Of a DNA stretch of 64,000 nt, positions 19,324 to 29,080 are shown piece after piece. Numbering within the stretch: position 1 is the first letter of the stretch; each line of letters begins with the position of its first letter. The notes beneath the pieces were generated by a model. That model made no database searches. It had not been told where the DNA came from and saw nothing but the letters and a program-made list of their open reading frames with translations. A program made the translations under genes and the position numbers. Origin of the DNA: an uncultured Barnesiella sp. (GTDB lineage Bacteria; Bacteroidota; Bacteroidia; Bacteroidales; Barnesiellaceae_A); NCBI GenBank assembly GCA_944321085.1, contig CALUJY010000007.1, positions 1 to 64,000 on the forward strand, in the 5' to 3' direction.

Positions 19324-19513
19324 CATCAAATACAATTACGCCACAACCTGTTACTTACACGACAAGGCTGTGTCGAAAAATACAGCAAATTCCATGCAGA
19401 GCAGACGAGGCGATTAATCCTTTTGAAAACATTTATCGCAACCTCTTTCCCCATCAATTAACACATATTTTACCAAAGGACTGCAATCCTCCTAATAAAT
19501 TTCAGCCACAATA

Positions 19514-20131
19514 TTAGCAACTACATTCTTCATTATAGATACGCTCGAAACACGATTGCAACGCCTGCTCATCACCAAGCAAACGGCGCAATGCCGCCAA
19601 ACCTATCTCATTGCCAGAATCAGGCAACCAAAGTTTCAAATAACCCTGTATACCATATTTCCGTATTAAATGCTGCTTAAAACGTATATAGTGCTGTTCT
19701 TTACCGTTTTGAGGATAATGTTGCAAACCATATAGCACAGTACGACGCAACACTGTTTCAGGGTCAATCAGGCGGTCGGCTTCCGCGACAATTTTTCCAT
19801 ATAAATTGCGAGGTTCGTGCCCTGCCGAAGCCCGGTGGTCTTCTACGGCCTGACGCATCATTTCTATTTGTGCCTCATCGAACCATTTTTTCAACGTAAA
19901 GTCTCGCGACAATATGGTTCCCGACACAATGTGGTGATTCTCCCTACTCTCGCACAACCCCAAGTCGTGATATGCAGCCACAACATAAGCCATACGGGCA
20001 TCAGCATTATAACGTCCTGCATAAAAAAGGGAACGATTGATTACAGCCCTAACATGATCTATTCCATGCGCCTTGTCGAAAGCGGCATAACGGGGAAGTA
20101 TATACTTTTCTAAATACCTCTGCAAATCCAT
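19514..20131 (-). CDS. HD-domain phosphohydrolase
   Basis: A 205-residue cytoplasmic protein with the HD metal-binding fold. The conserved residues are visible as HGIDHVRAV (first His, about 23-31), AAYHDLGL (the HD pair, about 52-59), and SGTILSRD followed by EDHR further on. HD proteins of this size hydrolyse nucleotides or other phosphoesters; the substrate here is unknown. The start lies one base after the stop of the MFS gene, so the two are one transcription unit with this gene second. The C-terminal third is less conserved and ends with Cys-rich CSC. Confidence 0.85.
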   Translation of the reverse strand: MDLQRYLEKYILPRYAAFDKAHGIDHVRAVINRSLFYAGRYNADARMAYVVAAYHDLGLCESRENHHIVSGTILSRDFTLKKWFDEAQIEMMRQAVEDHRASAGHEPRNLYGKIVAEADRLIDPETVLRRTVLYGLQHYPQNGKEQHYIRFKQHLIRKYGIQGYLKLWLPDSGNEIGLAALRRLLGDEQALQSCFERIYNEECSC

Positions 20132-20132
20132 A

Positions 20133-21347
20133 TTATTTCGATGTCAGTTTGTTCTTATCGTAGTGTTTACGCACCACAAATGCAAACAGTAACAACCCGG
20201 CCATACTCACCACCCATGCCCAACTATATGCCGTGCCGTAACTTGTGACCTCGGCGATATGTCCACCTATGAAAACGCCAAGTCCGACGCCCAAATCCCA
20301 CGATGTAAAATATGATGAATTAGCCGTACCACGACGGCTATTGGGTGCCATACTGATAAACATGGCCTGAAATGCCGAACATATCGTACCGTAACCTACT
20401 CCGAGAATAAATGCTGCCGTGTAGTAACCCGCAGGAACAGCAAACTCAATGAAAACAGCATATCCCAAAAGACAACCCACCATGCCCCACAATATACTGC
20501 TGGTGATATATCCGTGATCGAGCATACGCCCCGCAGCCAAACGCGAAGCTATCAAGCCGCATGCCATGATAACAAAAAAGAGAGCCGAACCCGTAGTAAC
20601 ACCGACCTCCTCACGTCCATACACAGCCAAATAGGTCGACAACATACCATAACTGAAAGAAAACATGATGACAGGCAGCGTCTCAGGCAAAGCTTTTAGT
20701 AAGATAAAACGGTCGAGCGATATTTTAGACGAAGCGGTCGACAGATCGCGACGTGGTGCTTTGATGGTAGCAACACAACATAACCCCAACAAAGATGTAA
20801 GTATAGAAAGGAGAAAAATATAATCGAAATTATGCAGCGTATCGTAAATATAAAGCGAAAGCGATGGACCTATCGCCATAGCCAGATTATTGCTCACTCC
20901 ATAATAACCGATACCTTCACCTCGACGCACCGACGGCATAATATCTATCGCCATCGTACTATTCGACACCGTGACTAACCCGAAAGCCATACCGTGAGTA
21001 GCCCTGATAACAGTAAAAAGCAATAACGTACCGGCCAGCAGATAACCGCAGAAATATAGCATAAATATACTATAACAGATTAGCAGCATACGCTTCCGCG
21101 GAAATGTATCGACAAGAAAGCCACTGGCCGGACGCACCAGCAACGCCATTACAGTATAAGAAGCAAGCACCATACCCGTTACCGACTTATTGGCATCAAA
21201 GGCCTCGGCAACATACATGGGCAAAATAGGCAACAGTAAATAGAACGAAAAAAAGAGCAGAAAATTTCCGGCCGTAACAGCGCGGAAGTTGGGCGTCCAC
21301 AACGGAGGACGCTCAACAGAAGATACGGTCGATGCAACTTTTCTCAT
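20133..21347 (-). CDS. MFS transporter
   Basis: A 404-residue inner-membrane transporter of the major facilitator superfamily, about 12 predicted helices in two halves. The loop 2-3 signature appears as ASGFLVDTFPRKRML (about 74-88) and a helix-4-like region follows (FTVIRATHGMAFGLVTVSNS). It resembles the sugar- and drug-efflux members of the family (AraJ/YfcJ-like). The substrate cannot be read from the sequence. It is followed without a gap by the HD hydrolase gene and preceded by miaB 52 bases upstream on the same strand, so miaB, MFS and HD may be co-transcribed. Confidence 0.88.
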   Translation of the reverse strand: MRKVASTVSSVERPPLWTPNFRAVTAGNFLLFFSFYLLLPILPMYVAEAFDANKSVTGMVLASYTVMALLVRPASGFLVDTFPRKRMLLICYSIFMLYFCGYLLAGTLLLFTVIRATHGMAFGLVTVSNSTMAIDIMPSVRRGEGIGYYGVSNNLAMAIGPSLSLYIYDTLHNFDYIFLLSILTSLLGLCCVATIKAPRRDLSTASSKISLDRFILLKALPETLPVIMFSFSYGMLSTYLAVYGREEVGVTTGSALFFVIMACGLIASRLAAGRMLDHGYITSSILWGMVGCLLGYAVFIEFAVPAGYYTAAFILGVGYGTICSAFQAMFISMAPNSRRGTANSSYFTSWDLGVGLGVFIGGHIAEVTSYGTAYSWAWVVSMAGLLLFAFVVRKHYDKNKLTSK

Positions 21348-21399
21348 GATAATATTCCACTCACAACAGATAAAGGATATTCCCGTACCGGTGCCATCC

Positions 21400-22779
21400 T
21401 CATTCTCCCTCTATAATATAGCCTAATAAGGTAGCTGACGAAGCATCATCTATAACTACATTCACCCGGTCACCTACATGATAGTTGCCTCGCGGAAAGA
21501 CCACTGTCTTGTTTTGCGAAGTACGTCCGCACAGTTGCTCGCGGGAACGTTTGGAAAATCCCTCTACCAATACCTCGAAACACTTGCCGATGTCGCGGCG
21601 ATTGCTCGCTGCCGAGAGCTCATTCTGCAACTCTATCATCCGTTGCAAACGCTCTATTTTCACCTCTTCCGAAATATCATCGGGCAGATTACGAGCAGCA
21701 AACGTCCCGGGACGCTCCGAATACTTGAAGAGGAAAGCAGCATCGTAACCCACCTCGCGCATCAGACTCAACGTATCCTGAAACTCGCTCTCCGTTTCGG
21801 AGTGGAACCCACAAAACAAATCCGTGGAGATACCACAGTCGGGAATGATGCGACGTATGGCTTCCACGCGGTCGAGGTACCATTCACGCGTATAACGACG
21901 ATTCATCAGTTGCAAAATGCGGTTATTACCCGATTGTACCGGCAAATGTATGTGATGACACAAAGCCGGATAAGCTGCCACGACATGCAAAATATCATCG
22001 CTCATATCCTTAGGATGTGAAGTTGTAAAACGCACGCGCATATCGCTGCCGGCAGCTTCGGCCACAAGGCGCAATAATGCGGGGAAGTCGGTCGTTTCAC
22101 CCTCGGGCGAAACATAACAATACGAGTTGACATTCTGTCCCAGCAAAACGGCTTCCTTAAAACCGCGCATTTTCAGGTCGGCCAGTTCGTTAAGGATACT
22201 TTGAGGCTCACGGCTGCGTTCACGCCCCCGCGTATAGGGGACGATACAATACGAACAAAAGTTATTGCAACCACGCATGATGGAGATAAAACCCGATACC
22301 CGATTATGTCCTACACGCGAAGGAATAATATCACGATACGTTTCTGTGGTAGAAAGCTGTACGTTGACTGCCGGTTTGCCTTGCTCTACGGCAGCCACCA
22401 ACGCAGGAAGGTCGAGGTAAGCATCGGGACCGGCAACAAGGTCTGCACCTTCGTTTTCTATCAACGCCTGCTGCACACGCTCGGCCATACAACCCAAAAC
22501 ACCTATAATCAAGTGCGGCTTATTCCTTTTGAGCGAACGAAAAAAGGCAAGACGCGACAAAATCTTCTGCTCGGCATTATCGCGAATAGAACATGTGTTG
22601 ACGAACACGGCATCGGCATCGGCAATCGTATCACAAAGCGAATAGCCGTGCATCTGCATGATGGCAGCCACCACCTCGCTATCGGCAACATTCATTTGGC
22701 AACCGTATGTTTCTATAAAAAGTTTCTTGTCGTCCGAAACTTTTTTATGTCGGGGGAATAAATTCTCTGAGTTATTCAT
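21400..22779 (-). CDS. miaB: tRNA-2-methylthio-N6-dimethylallyladenosine synthase
   Basis: A 459-residue radical-SAM methylthiotransferase that adds the 2-methylthio group to i6A at position 37 of tRNAs reading UNN codons. N-terminal UPF0004 domain with its [4Fe-4S] cysteines (TYGCQMN, NTCSIRD and VLGCMAE, about residues 25-100), the radical-SAM CxxxCxxC in CNNFCSYCIVPYTRGRERS (about 171-189), the TSHPKDMSD and HLPVQSGN motifs, and a C-terminal TRAM domain (about 395-455; CGRTSQNKTVVF). The TRGRERS form after the cluster is typical of MiaB rather than RimO or MtaB. Full length. Confidence 0.95.
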   Translation of the reverse strand: MNNSENLFPRHKKVSDDKKLFIETYGCQMNVADSEVVAAIMQMHGYSLCDTIADADAVFVNTCSIRDNAEQKILSRLAFFRSLKRNKPHLIIGVLGCMAERVQQALIENEGADLVAGPDAYLDLPALVAAVEQGKPAVNVQLSTTETYRDIIPSRVGHNRVSGFISIMRGCNNFCSYCIVPYTRGRERSREPQSILNELADLKMRGFKEAVLLGQNVNSYCYVSPEGETTDFPALLRLVAEAAGSDMRVRFTTSHPKDMSDDILHVVAAYPALCHHIHLPVQSGNNRILQLMNRRYTREWYLDRVEAIRRIIPDCGISTDLFCGFHSETESEFQDTLSLMREVGYDAAFLFKYSERPGTFAARNLPDDISEEVKIERLQRMIELQNELSAASNRRDIGKCFEVLVEGFSKRSREQLCGRTSQNKTVVFPRGNYHVGDRVNVVIDDASSATLLGYIIEGE

Positions 22780-22936
22780 GAGTTTTTCGTTTATTCAAAT
22801 TTTTATTACGAGAAAAATAAACACATCCCTTGTCACAAAAATTCATGAAATTTATTGCAAATACAAATTGTTTTATTTTAATTTGCAGTAACAATACATA
22901 AATTTTTTCATAGTTAAGGTTTAGGTTAATTTAGAG

Positions 22937-22960
22937 AAGGGTGGTTGTGAAACCGCCCTT
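22937..22960 (+). terminator. Isolated hairpin in the miaB upstream region
   Basis: Stem AAGGGTGGTT / AACCGCCCTT (one T-G pair) with loop GTGA, followed by a T-rich stretch. No gene ends here: miaB is transcribed away and the next plus-strand promoter is downstream. It could end a small RNA starting near 22890, or block transcription coming from miaB's upstream region. Confidence 0.35.
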
Positions 22961-22984
22961 TCCTCATTATTATACTTTTAAGAG

Positions 22985-23015
22985 TTGTTTTTCTCTCGAT
23001 AAACATGTATATTTG
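22985..23015 (+). promoter_or_regulatory. Promoter of the small membrane-protein gene
   Basis: TTG (22985-22987), 20 bases, TATATTTG (23008-23015), 21 bases before the ATG at 23037. Confidence 0.75.
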
Positions 23016-23036
23016 GACGCAAAAATACAAATAAAG

Positions 23037-23549
23037 ATGGATTTACAGGATATCCTATTTTATATTGTTATCGGTTTTGTGGGCATAATAAGCTATTTAA
23101 GCCAGCGCAAGGCAAAAAAGCAAGCCGAAGAAATAGAGCGTCGTCGCCGACAACAACAGGAGACGACGTCGGGGGATACTCTTGTAACCGACCATCGGGA
23201 AGTGGAACCTCCCGTCCCCACACACCAAGAGGCAATGCCACAAGAAGAGCTCTCTCTCGACGAAATATTCAAAGCATTACGTGAGAGAAAACCTCTACCC
23301 GCTAAGCCCGTCAAGCCGCAAATTCAAGAAATCACTGGCACTGCCCCACCGACTCCACCGATACAAACGGTAAAACCGTCGGCAACTGTACAAGAAAGGG
23401 CACAAGTAAGAGGCTATAAGCTCGAGCAGGCTTCCTCAAAAGAAACAAATACAATGCCTACCAATACAGAAAAACACACGTATGGACACAGATCCATCAA
23501 CTGGCGAGAAGCTTTTATTGCATCAGAAATCCTAAACCGAAAATATTAA
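23037..23549 (+). CDS. Single-pass membrane protein with disordered tail, unknown function
   Basis: A 170-residue protein. It starts with a transmembrane helix (MDLQDILFYIVIGFVGIISY) followed by a very basic, Gln-rich segment (RKAKKQAEEIERRRRQQQ), so the rest faces the cytoplasm. The tail is Pro-, Glu- and Lys-rich and probably disordered, with a short conserved-looking helix near the middle (LSLDEIFKALRERKPLP) and another at the end (WREAFIASEILNRKY). The latter ending is common in small Bacteroidales membrane proteins. The chosen ATG follows the promoter; an upstream in-frame ATG lies before it. It sits 43 bases ahead of the CoA-transferase gene and may be co-transcribed with it. Confidence 0.75.
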   Translation: MDLQDILFYIVIGFVGIISYLSQRKAKKQAEEIERRRRQQQETTSGDTLVTDHREVEPPVPTHQEAMPQEELSLDEIFKALRERKPLPAKPVKPQIQEITGTAPPTPPIQTVKPSATVQERAQVRGYKLEQASSKETNTMPTNTEKHTYGHRSINWREAFIASEILNRKY

Positions 23550-23592
23550 AATTCAGAACGTTACGAATAACCTAATTTTATCTTAAAACACC

Positions 23593-25086
23593 ATGGCCTA
23601 TAGAATTATTACAGCTGAAGAAGCAGCTTCGTACATTCATCATGGCGACAATATCGGCTTCGGCGGCTTTACGGCTGCCGGTACGCCCAAAGCTGTCACT
23701 ATTGCCTTAGCCAAAAGAGCAGAAGAAGAACATGCCGCCGGACGCCCGTTCAAGGTAGGAGTCTTCACCGGAGCCTCCACCAACGACTACATCGACGGCT
23801 ACCTAAGTCGAGCAAATGCCATCAAAGGACGTACGCCTTACCAATCGCACAAAGACGCTCGCGATAGAATCAACAAGAACGAAATGGATTATTTCGATGT
23901 GCACCTGTCGCATTTATCGCAATCGCTGCGTTACGGATTCTTAGGGAAAATCAATATCGGCATCATCGAAGCCGCTGCAATTTCCGACGACGGTGAAATT
24001 TTATTAGGTGCAGGCGTAGGTATGGCACCTACCGTATGCGACCTCGCAGACAAAATAATCATTGAGCGCAACCACCACGAAACAGACAAAATGCGTGGAA
24101 TGCACGATATATACACACCTGCCGACCCCCCTTATCGTCGCGAAATACCCATCTACAAACCGAGCGACCGCATAGGTTCACCCGTCATCAAAGTAGACCC
24201 TAAAAAAATCATCGGTATCGTAGAAACCGACTTACGCGACGGCGTAAAGCCTTTCTCGCCGGTAGACGAAACGACAGCACAGATAGGACACAACGTATGT
24301 AACTTCTTGGCATCACAACTCAAAAAAGGATTTATACCCAAAGAGTTCCTACCGCTGCAATCGGGCGTGGGCAATATCGCCAATGCCGTATTATCGCAAT
24401 TAGGCGATAGCAAAGAAATACCCTCCTTCGAGATGTATACCGAGGTAGTACAAGATGCTGCCATGGAGCTGATGTTCCAAGGCAAGTGCCGATTTGCCAG
24501 CAGTTGCGCCCTCTATGTAAGCGACGAAGTGCTCACACGCATATTCGACAATATCGAAGAGTTCCGCAACCGCATCATACTGCGCCCGGGTGAAATAACC
24601 AACAATCCCGAGGTTGTACGCCGCTTGGGACTTATCACCATGAACACAGCTTTGGAAGCCGACATTTTCGGCAATATCAACTCGACACACGTATGCGGTA
24701 CAAAGATGATGAATGGTATCGGCGGCTCGGGCGACTTCACCAGAAACGCCTACCTCTCCATCTTCGCATGCCCGTCGATTGCAAAGGGAGGCAAGATAAG
24801 CGCCATCGTACCCATGGTGTCGCATGTCGACCACAGCGAGCACTCGGTAATGATACTTGCCACAGAACAAGGTGTAGCCGACTTGCGCAGCAAATCGCCC
24901 ATACAACGCGCCGAAGCCATCATAGAGAATTGCGCACACCCCATGTACCGCCAATTACTGTGGGATTACCTCAAATTGTCGAAGGGCGGGCATACGCCGC
25001 ATAATTTACGAGCTGCATTCGGTTTCCATAACGAGTTCTTACGCTCAGGCGACATGGCTCTGACCAATTGGGCTGAATACTGCTAA
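23593..25086 (+). CDS. Succinate CoA-transferase (acetyl-CoA hydrolase/transferase family)
   Basis: A 497-residue class I CoA-transferase. In propionate-forming Bacteroidales this enzyme moves CoA between propionyl- or acetyl-CoA and succinate. The N-terminal half carries GFGGFTAAGTPKAV (about 22-35). The C-terminal half has YTEVVQDAAMELM, whose Glu is the likely CoA-ester-forming residue by analogy with AarC, and DIFGNINSTHVCGTKMMNG (about 357-375), matching the family's oxyanion-loop region. Full length (Cat1 and AarC are about 500-540). The small membrane-protein gene lies upstream and a strong terminator follows. It could be labelled acetyl-CoA hydrolase, but transferase is more likely for this subfamily. 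Confidence 0.9.
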   Translation: MAYRIITAEEAASYIHHGDNIGFGGFTAAGTPKAVTIALAKRAEEEHAAGRPFKVGVFTGASTNDYIDGYLSRANAIKGRTPYQSHKDARDRINKNEMDYFDVHLSHLSQSLRYGFLGKINIGIIEAAAISDDGEILLGAGVGMAPTVCDLADKIIIERNHHETDKMRGMHDIYTPADPPYRREIPIYKPSDRIGSPVIKVDPKKIIGIVETDLRDGVKPFSPVDETTAQIGHNVCNFLASQLKKGFIPKEFLPLQSGVGNIANAVLSQLGDSKEIPSFEMYTEVVQDAAMELMFQGKCRFASSCALYVSDEVLTRIFDNIEEFRNRIILRPGEITNNPEVVRRLGLITMNTALEADIFGNINSTHVCGTKMMNGIGGSGDFTRNAYLSIFACPSIAKGGKISAIVPMVSHVDHSEHSVMILATEQGVADLRSKSPIQRAEAIIENCAHPMYRQLLWDYLKLSKGGHTPHNLRAAFGFHNEFLRSGDMALTNWAEYC

Positions 25087-25119
25087 CGAACTGATTACAT
25101 AAAATATTCTGCAACCATT

Positions 25120-25155
25120 AATAGGCTGTGGCAATAATATTTGCCACAGCCTATT
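25120..25155 (+). terminator. Terminator after the CoA-transferase gene
   Basis: A perfect 15-bp stem AATAGGCTGTGGCAA / TTGCCACAGCCTATT with a six-base loop, then TTATATC. Confidence 0.9.
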
Positions 25156-25329
25156 TTATATCATAATCGAAGAAAAAATTACTATAACTTGGCAACATAC
25201 GAGGCGATACATCAGAGATAAAGCACCCAACTGTAAAGTACGGATAGCAATCGGAGGCGGTAATAATTTTGTAACACTTCTTTTGCGTTAAATTTCACAA
25301 AGCGAGCATCTTTCTTATGCGGAAATTAC

Positions 25330-25337
25330 TACCTTTG
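25330..25337 (+). promoter_or_regulatory. -7 element of gap
   Basis: TACCTTTG; no clear -33 TTG. It places the transcript start near 25343 and gives a 180-base leader. Confidence 0.55.
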
Positions 25338-25342
25338 CGCCG

Positions 25343-26535
<1,193 letters not shown>

Positions 26536-26564
26536 TAAGAAACGTTACATAACGTCATAACACA

Positions 26565-26596
26565 AGCAAGCCTGCCGCAAAAAACGGCAGGCTTGC
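26565..26596 (+). terminator. Terminator of gap
   Basis: Stem AGCAAGCCTGCCG / CGGCAGGCTTGC(T) around an A-rich loop, followed by TGTTTTTCG. Confidence 0.92.
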
Positions 26597-26660
26597 TGTT
26601 TTTCGCCTATACAATAAAATACCATTTCGCCCCGTTTTCATAAAAACAAGCAAAACAACC

Positions 26661-27821
26661 ATGCACAACTTCTATCAACATAGCGAAACAGGCAAATACC
26701 TCTTTTTTGCCGTTTCTATCATCTTAGTAGGCATATTTCTGTATATCTCGAACGACCTTGTGAAGAAACTCGCGCAGGAAGAGCGCAACAAAATGGAGAT
26801 ATGGGCGGCTGCGACGCGGGAACTTGCCACAGAAACATCCGACGGCAATATAGACCTGATACTGAAAATCATACAAAGCAACACAACTATCCCCGTAATC
26901 ATCACCGACGAAAACGGCATGATAGCCCAATACCTAAACATAGACATCAATACATCAGACACTACAAAACTCCTATCGAAGAAACTTGCCGACTTCAAGA
27001 ACAACAACGACACGTCTATAACAATAGACCTCGGCGACGGCATGACACAAACCTTATATTACGACGACTCGATACTACTGAAACGACTGTCGTACTACCC
27101 CTACATACAACTCGCGGTAATGATACTCTTCGCACTCATCGCCTACATCGGATTGGTGAGTGTGAAACGTGCCGAGCAAAACAAAGTATGGGTAGGACTG
27201 TCGAAAGAAACGGCACATCAATTAGGCACTCCCATCTCATCGCTGATGGCATGGATAGAACTGCTGAAATCCTCTTCTGAAAACGAATCGGGCATCGCCG
27301 AAGAGATAGAAAAAGACGTGAAGCGGCTCTCTACCATCGCCGACCGATTCTCGAAAATAGGTTCGATGCCTCAGAAAGAGAAAACCGATATAAACTCGAT
27401 ACTCGAAGAGGCCGCCGCATATATGCAACACCGCATATCGGGGAAAATAGAATTTACACTGACACTCCCCGAAGAAAAGGAGAATGCCATGCTGTGCAAG
27501 CCATTGATAGAGTGGGTTATAGAAAACCTTTGCAAAAATGCCGTCGACGCCATGGAAGGCAAAGGCAAACTAAACATTACGGCACAGGCCGAGAAAGGGA
27601 AAATATACATAGAGATAAGCGACACCGGGAAAGGAATAGCCAAGAAAAATTTCAACGCCATTTTCAAGCCGGGCTACACCACCAAAAAAAGAGGTTGGGG
27701 GTTAGGACTGACGCTCGCCAAACGCATCGTAGAAGAGTATCACAACGGAGCTATATACGTAAAAGAATCTACCCCGGGCATAGGCACAACCTTCCGAATC
27801 GAACTTCCGCGCATAGCATAA
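26661..27821 (+). CDS. Orphan sensor histidine kinase
   Basis: A 386-residue membrane histidine kinase. Two transmembrane helices (about 11-29 and 150-168, LAVMILFALIAYIGLVSV) enclose a periplasmic sensor of about 120 residues of unknown ligand. The dimerisation/phosphoacceptor H-box is SKETAHQLGTPISSLMAWIE (about 181-200; His followed by QLGTP). The ATP-binding domain shows an N-box (VIENLCKNAVDAMEGKG), G1 (ISDTGKGI), F-box (IFKPGYTTKKRG) and G2 (WGLGLTLAKRIVEEYH). No response regulator is adjacent on either side, so the partner must be encoded elsewhere. HQLGTP instead of HELRTP is common in this phylum. Confidence 0.92.
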   Translation: MHNFYQHSETGKYLFFAVSIILVGIFLYISNDLVKKLAQEERNKMEIWAAATRELATETSDGNIDLILKIIQSNTTIPVIITDENGMIAQYLNIDINTSDTTKLLSKKLADFKNNNDTSITIDLGDGMTQTLYYDDSILLKRLSYYPYIQLAVMILFALIAYIGLVSVKRAEQNKVWVGLSKETAHQLGTPISSLMAWIELLKSSSENESGIAEEIEKDVKRLSTIADRFSKIGSMPQKEKTDINSILEEAAAYMQHRISGKIEFTLTLPEEKENAMLCKPLIEWVIENLCKNAVDAMEGKGKLNITAQAEKGKIYIEISDTGKGIAKKNFNAIFKPGYTTKKRGWGLGLTLAKRIVEEYHNGAIYVKESTPGIGTTFRIELPRIA

Positions 27822-27941
27822 CCCTCAACGTCCGCACCGAAAGAGATGCTTGCCGCATAAAAGTCGCATTACACACTTCACCGGCAAAACGGCTTGCATC
27901 GAAAACATCTAATGTGAAAAAATAAAAAAAGGTGGTAAACC

Positions 27942-27972
27942 TTTGATTTATCGAATAAATAGCGTACCTTTG
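27942..27972 (+). promoter_or_regulatory. Promoter of rplM-rpsI
   Basis: TTTG (27942-27945), 19 bases, TACCTTTG (27965-27972): a full consensus promoter. Confidence 0.8.
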
Positions 27973-27977
27973 CAGTC

Positions 27978-28084
27978 CGATTATTAGCCAAAATTTCAAT
28001 TATTAGCGAGCAAGTTGCATATCCTTTGGCCGGGAATGGAGCTTACGAGCAAGAGTAAGTAATTAACTATTAAAACTTTAAGAA
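27978..28084 (+). promoter_or_regulatory. Leader of rplM, possible ribosomal-protein autoregulatory RNA
   Basis: About 105 bases of untranslated RNA with small potential hairpins (CTTAC ... GTAAG near 28043-28060; TTATTAGC and its near-repeat AATTATTAGC upstream). Structured leaders ahead of rplM have been described in several phyla, where L13 or S9 represses the operon. I infer this role from position only. Confidence 0.4.
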
Positions 28085-28540
28085 GTGAACACTTTAAGTT
28101 ATAAGACAGTGTCAGCCAACGAGAAAACCGTCACCAAAGAGTGGGTAGTAGTAGATGCCTCGGGACAGGTATTGGGACGTTTGGCTGCCAAAGTTGCAAA
28201 AATCTTGCGCGGTAAATACAAACCCAACTACACTCCTCACGTAGATTGCGGTGATAACGTTATCATTATCAATGCCGACAAGGTGGTATTGACGGGTAAA
28301 AAATGGACCGATCGCCAATACATTGATTTTACCGGCTATCCGGGCGGACAACGCTTCAAATCACCTGCCGATTTGATGGCTAAGGGCGCCGACCGCCTCG
28401 TACTCCGCGTAGTAAAAGGCATGCTGCCCAAAAACAAATTGGGAGCTCAATTACTGCGCAACCTTCGCGTATATGGCGGACCGGAACACAACCAAGCCGC
28501 TCAAAATCCTAAAACCATAGATATTAACCTCTACAAGTAA
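28085..28540 (+). CDS. rplM: 50S ribosomal protein L13
   Basis: A 151-residue large-subunit protein binding 23S rRNA domain II. The start is GTG, reading MNTLSYKTVSANEKTVTKEW; this agrees with the Bacteroides L13 start as I remember it (M-D/N-TLSYKT), so GTG is preferred over any later codon. Signature regions: VVDASGQVLGRLAAKVAKIL (about 23-42), HVDCGDNVIIINADKV, and VVKGMLPKNKLG (about 114-125). First gene of the rplM-rpsI pair, with rpsI 8 bases downstream. Confidence 0.98.
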   Translation: MNTLSYKTVSANEKTVTKEWVVVDASGQVLGRLAAKVAKILRGKYKPNYTPHVDCGDNVIIINADKVVLTGKKWTDRQYIDFTGYPGGQRFKSPADLMAKGADRLVLRVVKGMLPKNKLGAQLLRNLRVYGGPEHNQAAQNPKTIDINLYK

Positions 28541-28548
28541 TAACATAT

Positions 28549-28941
28549 ATGTATCTTCTTGAAAAAGCAGTAGTAGGCCGTCGCAAAGCCGCCATAGCCC
28601 GCGTTTACATCAAAGAAGGCAATGGTGCAATCACCATAAACAAACGGGACATTACACACTATTTTCCCTCGTCGATACTACAATATGTAGTAAAACAACC
28701 TTTGACGACGCTGGGTGTTGCCGAAAAATACGACATACTTGTAAATCTTACCGGTGGAGGTTACAAAGGACAAGCCGAGGCTTTGCGTCTCGCCATTGCC
28801 CGCGCATTGGTTGCTTTGAATCCCTCAGACAAATCGACACTGAAACGCGAAGGCTTCATGACTCGCGACTCGCGTGTTGTAGAGCGTAAGAAACCGGGAC
28901 GTCCCAAAGCTCGCAAAAGATTCCAATTCAGCAAACGTTAA
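28549..28941 (+). CDS. rpsI: 30S ribosomal protein S9
   Basis: A 130-residue small-subunit protein whose C-terminal tail reaches the P-site tRNA anticodon. Visible signatures: GRRKAAIARVYIKEGNG (about 10-26), GGGYKGQAEALRLAIARAL (about 68-86), and the basic tail KPGRPKARKRFQFSKR ending in the universal SKR. The N terminus (MYLLEKAVVGRRK) is a little longer than the Bacteroides form I remember. Second gene of the rplM operon; the next promoter or leader belongs to rpsB. Confidence 0.98.
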   Translation: MYLLEKAVVGRRKAAIARVYIKEGNGAITINKRDITHYFPSSILQYVVKQPLTTLGVAEKYDILVNLTGGGYKGQAEALRLAIARALVALNPSDKSTLKREGFMTRDSRVVERKKPGRPKARKRFQFSKR

Positions 28942-28988
28942 TCTTATTTGTGAGCTTAGGTCTGCAAGTAAACAAACGTTTAGTATCC

Positions 28989-29047
28989 AAATTGCCGCGA
29001 CTTGGCTCCGCGCATAAACCGTACAGAGCAAAACTACCCGGCAATTG
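28989..29047 (+). promoter_or_regulatory. Structured leader of rpsB
   Basis: AATTGCCG (28990-28997) pairs with CGGCAATT (29039-29046), closing a 41-base loop with its own short helices. It lies 34 bases before the rpsB start. Placement and shape suggest an S2-binding autoregulatory leader; this is inference. Confidence 0.45.
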
Positions 29048-29080
29048 AAAAAGTAGAAAGTAAACGAAACATAAAGAAAA

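Noticed and set aside
19293..19513. Possible small gene between bactofilin and the HD hydrolase
   Set aside because: Only a shadow frame on the plus strand; just the bactofilin promoter is supported.
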